Assembly (NCBI GenBank): GCA_902706235.1
Contig: CACSJR010000002.1
Location: forward strand, 310,001-374,000
From: Citrobacter sp. 18056
Lineage (GTDB): Bacteria; Pseudomonadota; Gammaproteobacteria; Enterobacterales; Enterobacteriaceae
Direction: 5' to 3'
Length of the DNA stretch: 64,000 nt
In this document: positions 62,922 to 64,000 of the stretch, in pieces
How the letters are laid out: every line of letters begins with the position of its first letter
Position numbering within the stretch: position 1 is the first letter of the stretch
Position numbers and translations under genes: made by a program
Notes under the pieces: model-generated
Told to the model about the DNA's origin: nothing
Databases searched by the model: none
The model's input: the letters and a program-made list of their open reading frames with translations, nothing else

Positions 62922-63641
62922 ATGCAAGAGAATTATAAGATTCTTGTTGTGGATGACGACATGCGCCTGCGTGCGCTTCTTGAGCGTTATCTGACCGAGC
63001 AAGGCTTCCAGGTTCGAAGCGTCGCCAACGCCGAACAGATGGATCGCCTGTTGACCCGTGAATCCTTCCACCTGATGGTGCTGGATTTAATGCTGCCTGG
63101 CGAAGATGGACTCTCCATTTGTCGTCGCCTGCGCAGCCAAAGTAACCCGATGCCAATCATCATGGTGACGGCGAAAGGCGAAGAGGTTGACCGTATCGTG
63201 GGCCTGGAAATTGGTGCCGACGACTACATTCCGAAACCGTTCAACCCGCGTGAGCTGCTGGCCCGTATCCGTGCCGTGCTGCGTCGTCAGGCGAACGAAC
63301 TGCCAGGCGCACCGTCGCAGGAAGAAGCGGTTATCGCATTCGGTAAGTTCAAGCTGAATCTCGGTACGCGCGAAATGTTCCGCGAAGACGAGCCTATGCC
63401 ACTGACCAGCGGTGAATTTGCGGTACTCAAAGCACTGGTAAGCCACCCGCGTGAGCCGCTGTCCCGTGACAAGCTGATGAACCTGGCGCGTGGCCGTGAA
63501 TATTCCGCGATGGAACGTTCCATCGATGTGCAGATTTCCCGTCTGCGCCGCATGGTGGAAGAAGATCCGGCGCATCCGCGTTACATTCAGACCGTGTGGG
63601 GCCTGGGCTACGTGTTTGTGCCGGACGGTTCTAAAGCATGA
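62922..63641 (+). CDS. ompR: Osmoregulation response regulator OmpR
   Basis: DNA-binding response regulator for porin genes ompF and ompC and other osmotic and acid responses. 239 residues. Receiver domain with acidic pocket VVDDD, phosphoacceptor D55 in LVLDLMLPGEDG and Lys in PKPFNPRELLARI. The C-terminal winged helix (about 135-235) includes LTSGEFAVLKALVSHPREPLSRDKLM. The stop overlaps envZ (ATGA). Confidence 0.98.
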   Translation: MQENYKILVVDDDMRLRALLERYLTEQGFQVRSVANAEQMDRLLTRESFHLMVLDLMLPGEDGLSICRRLRSQSNPMPIIMVTAKGEEVDRIVGLEIGADDYIPKPFNPRELLARIRAVLRRQANELPGAPSQEEAVIAFGKFKLNLGTREMFREDEPMPLTSGEFAVLKALVSHPREPLSRDKLMNLARGREYSAMERSIDVQISRLRRMVEEDPAHPRYIQTVWGLGYVFVPDGSKA

Positions 63642-64000
63642 GGCGAATGCGCTTCTCACCACGAAGTTCATTTGCCCGCACGCTGCTTCTCATCGTCACC
63701 TTGCTGTTCGTCAGCCTGGTGACGACCTATCTTGTGGTCCTTAACTTCGCGATTTTGCCGAGCCTTCAGCAGTTCAATAAGGTACTGGCCTACGAAGTCC
63801 GTATGCTAATGACCGATAAACTGCAGCTTGAGGATGGCACCCAACTGGTGGTGCCTCCGGCATTTCGACGTGAGATTTACCGCGAGCTTGGCATTTCGCT
63901 CTATTCCGATGAAGCGGCGGAAGATGCCGGGCTACGCTGGGCGCAACATTATGAATTCTTAAGTCAGCAGATGGCGCAGCAGCTGGGTGGCCCGACGGAA
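63638..64000 (+). CDS. envZ: Osmosensor histidine kinase EnvZ, N-terminal part
   Basis: Partial: 121 codons, cut by the window end. The ATG at 63638 overlaps the ompR stop, giving coupled translation of the two-component pair. The visible part is MRRMRFSPRSSFARTLLLIV, a first membrane helix (about 16-35), and a periplasmic region with FNKVLAYEVRMLMTDKLQLEDGTQLVVPP as in E. coli EnvZ. The HAMP and kinase domains lie outside. Confidence 0.97.
   Translation, partial: MRRMRFSPRSSFARTLLLIVTLLFVSLVTTYLVVLNFAILPSLQQFNKVLAYEVRMLMTDKLQLEDGTQLVVPPAFRREIYRELGISLYSDEAAEDAGLRWAQHYEFLSQQMAQQLGGPTE

Overview
The window is a 64 kb stretch of chromosome from an enterobacterium close to Escherichia coli but not E. 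coli itself. Nearly every protein is a recognisable, slightly diverged orthologue of an E. coli K-12 protein. Gene order follows the ftsY to envZ segment of the K-12 map, with small differences. The exact genus (Citrobacter, Enterobacter, Lelliottia or a relative) cannot be fixed from the sequence alone.

Layout. 1-3559: end of ftsY, then ftsE, ftsX and the heat-shock sigma factor gene rpoH with its sigmaE promoter and DnaA box. 3661-6523: a divergent pair absent from this position in K-12, a MocR/GabR-type regulator and a PuuE/GabT-like aminotransferase. 6728-13658: branched-chain amino acid transport (livJ, panM, livKHMGF). 13759-18839: the Pho-box-controlled ugpBAECQ operon for glycerol-3-phosphate and glycerophosphodiesters. 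18851-21135: yhhA and ggt. 21349-24014: a probable type VI secretion cargo module, an Hcp domain fused to a DUF2235/Tle1-like lipase, translationally coupled to a lipoprotein that is its likely immunity protein. 24066-26830: yhhY, the Fur-controlled small RNA RyhB, yhhX and yhhW. 26932-29928: gluconate genes gntR and gntKU. 30437-32345: yhgN and asd. 32602-41989: the complete glycogen operon glgBXCAP. 42070-45748: glpD divergent from glpEGR, with an intact glpR. 46247-54009: malT divergent from malPQ. 54053-56561: nfuA, gntX, bioH and a small DUF1471 periplasmic protein. 56613-62694: feoABC, yhgF and greB on the minus strand. 62922-64000: ompR and the start of envZ.

How the parts work together. 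The region is a carbon and nutrient block. The glg, malPQ, glp, ugp and gnt genes handle glycogen, maltodextrins, glycerol phosphates and gluconate, and share CRP-type control where sites are visible. RyhB and feoABC form the iron-responsive part. ftsEX, rpoH, ompR and envZ are core cell-division and stress genes.

The accessory and unusual content is limited. It comprises the Hcp-lipase/immunity module between ggt and yhhY, and the regulator/aminotransferase insertion after rpoH. There is also a pair of about 395-bp structured repeats with terminal inverted repeats, placed after gntU and after glpR. Two ERIC elements and several REP elements lie between genes. gntT and the K-12 rpnA-type gene are missing from their usual neighbourhoods.
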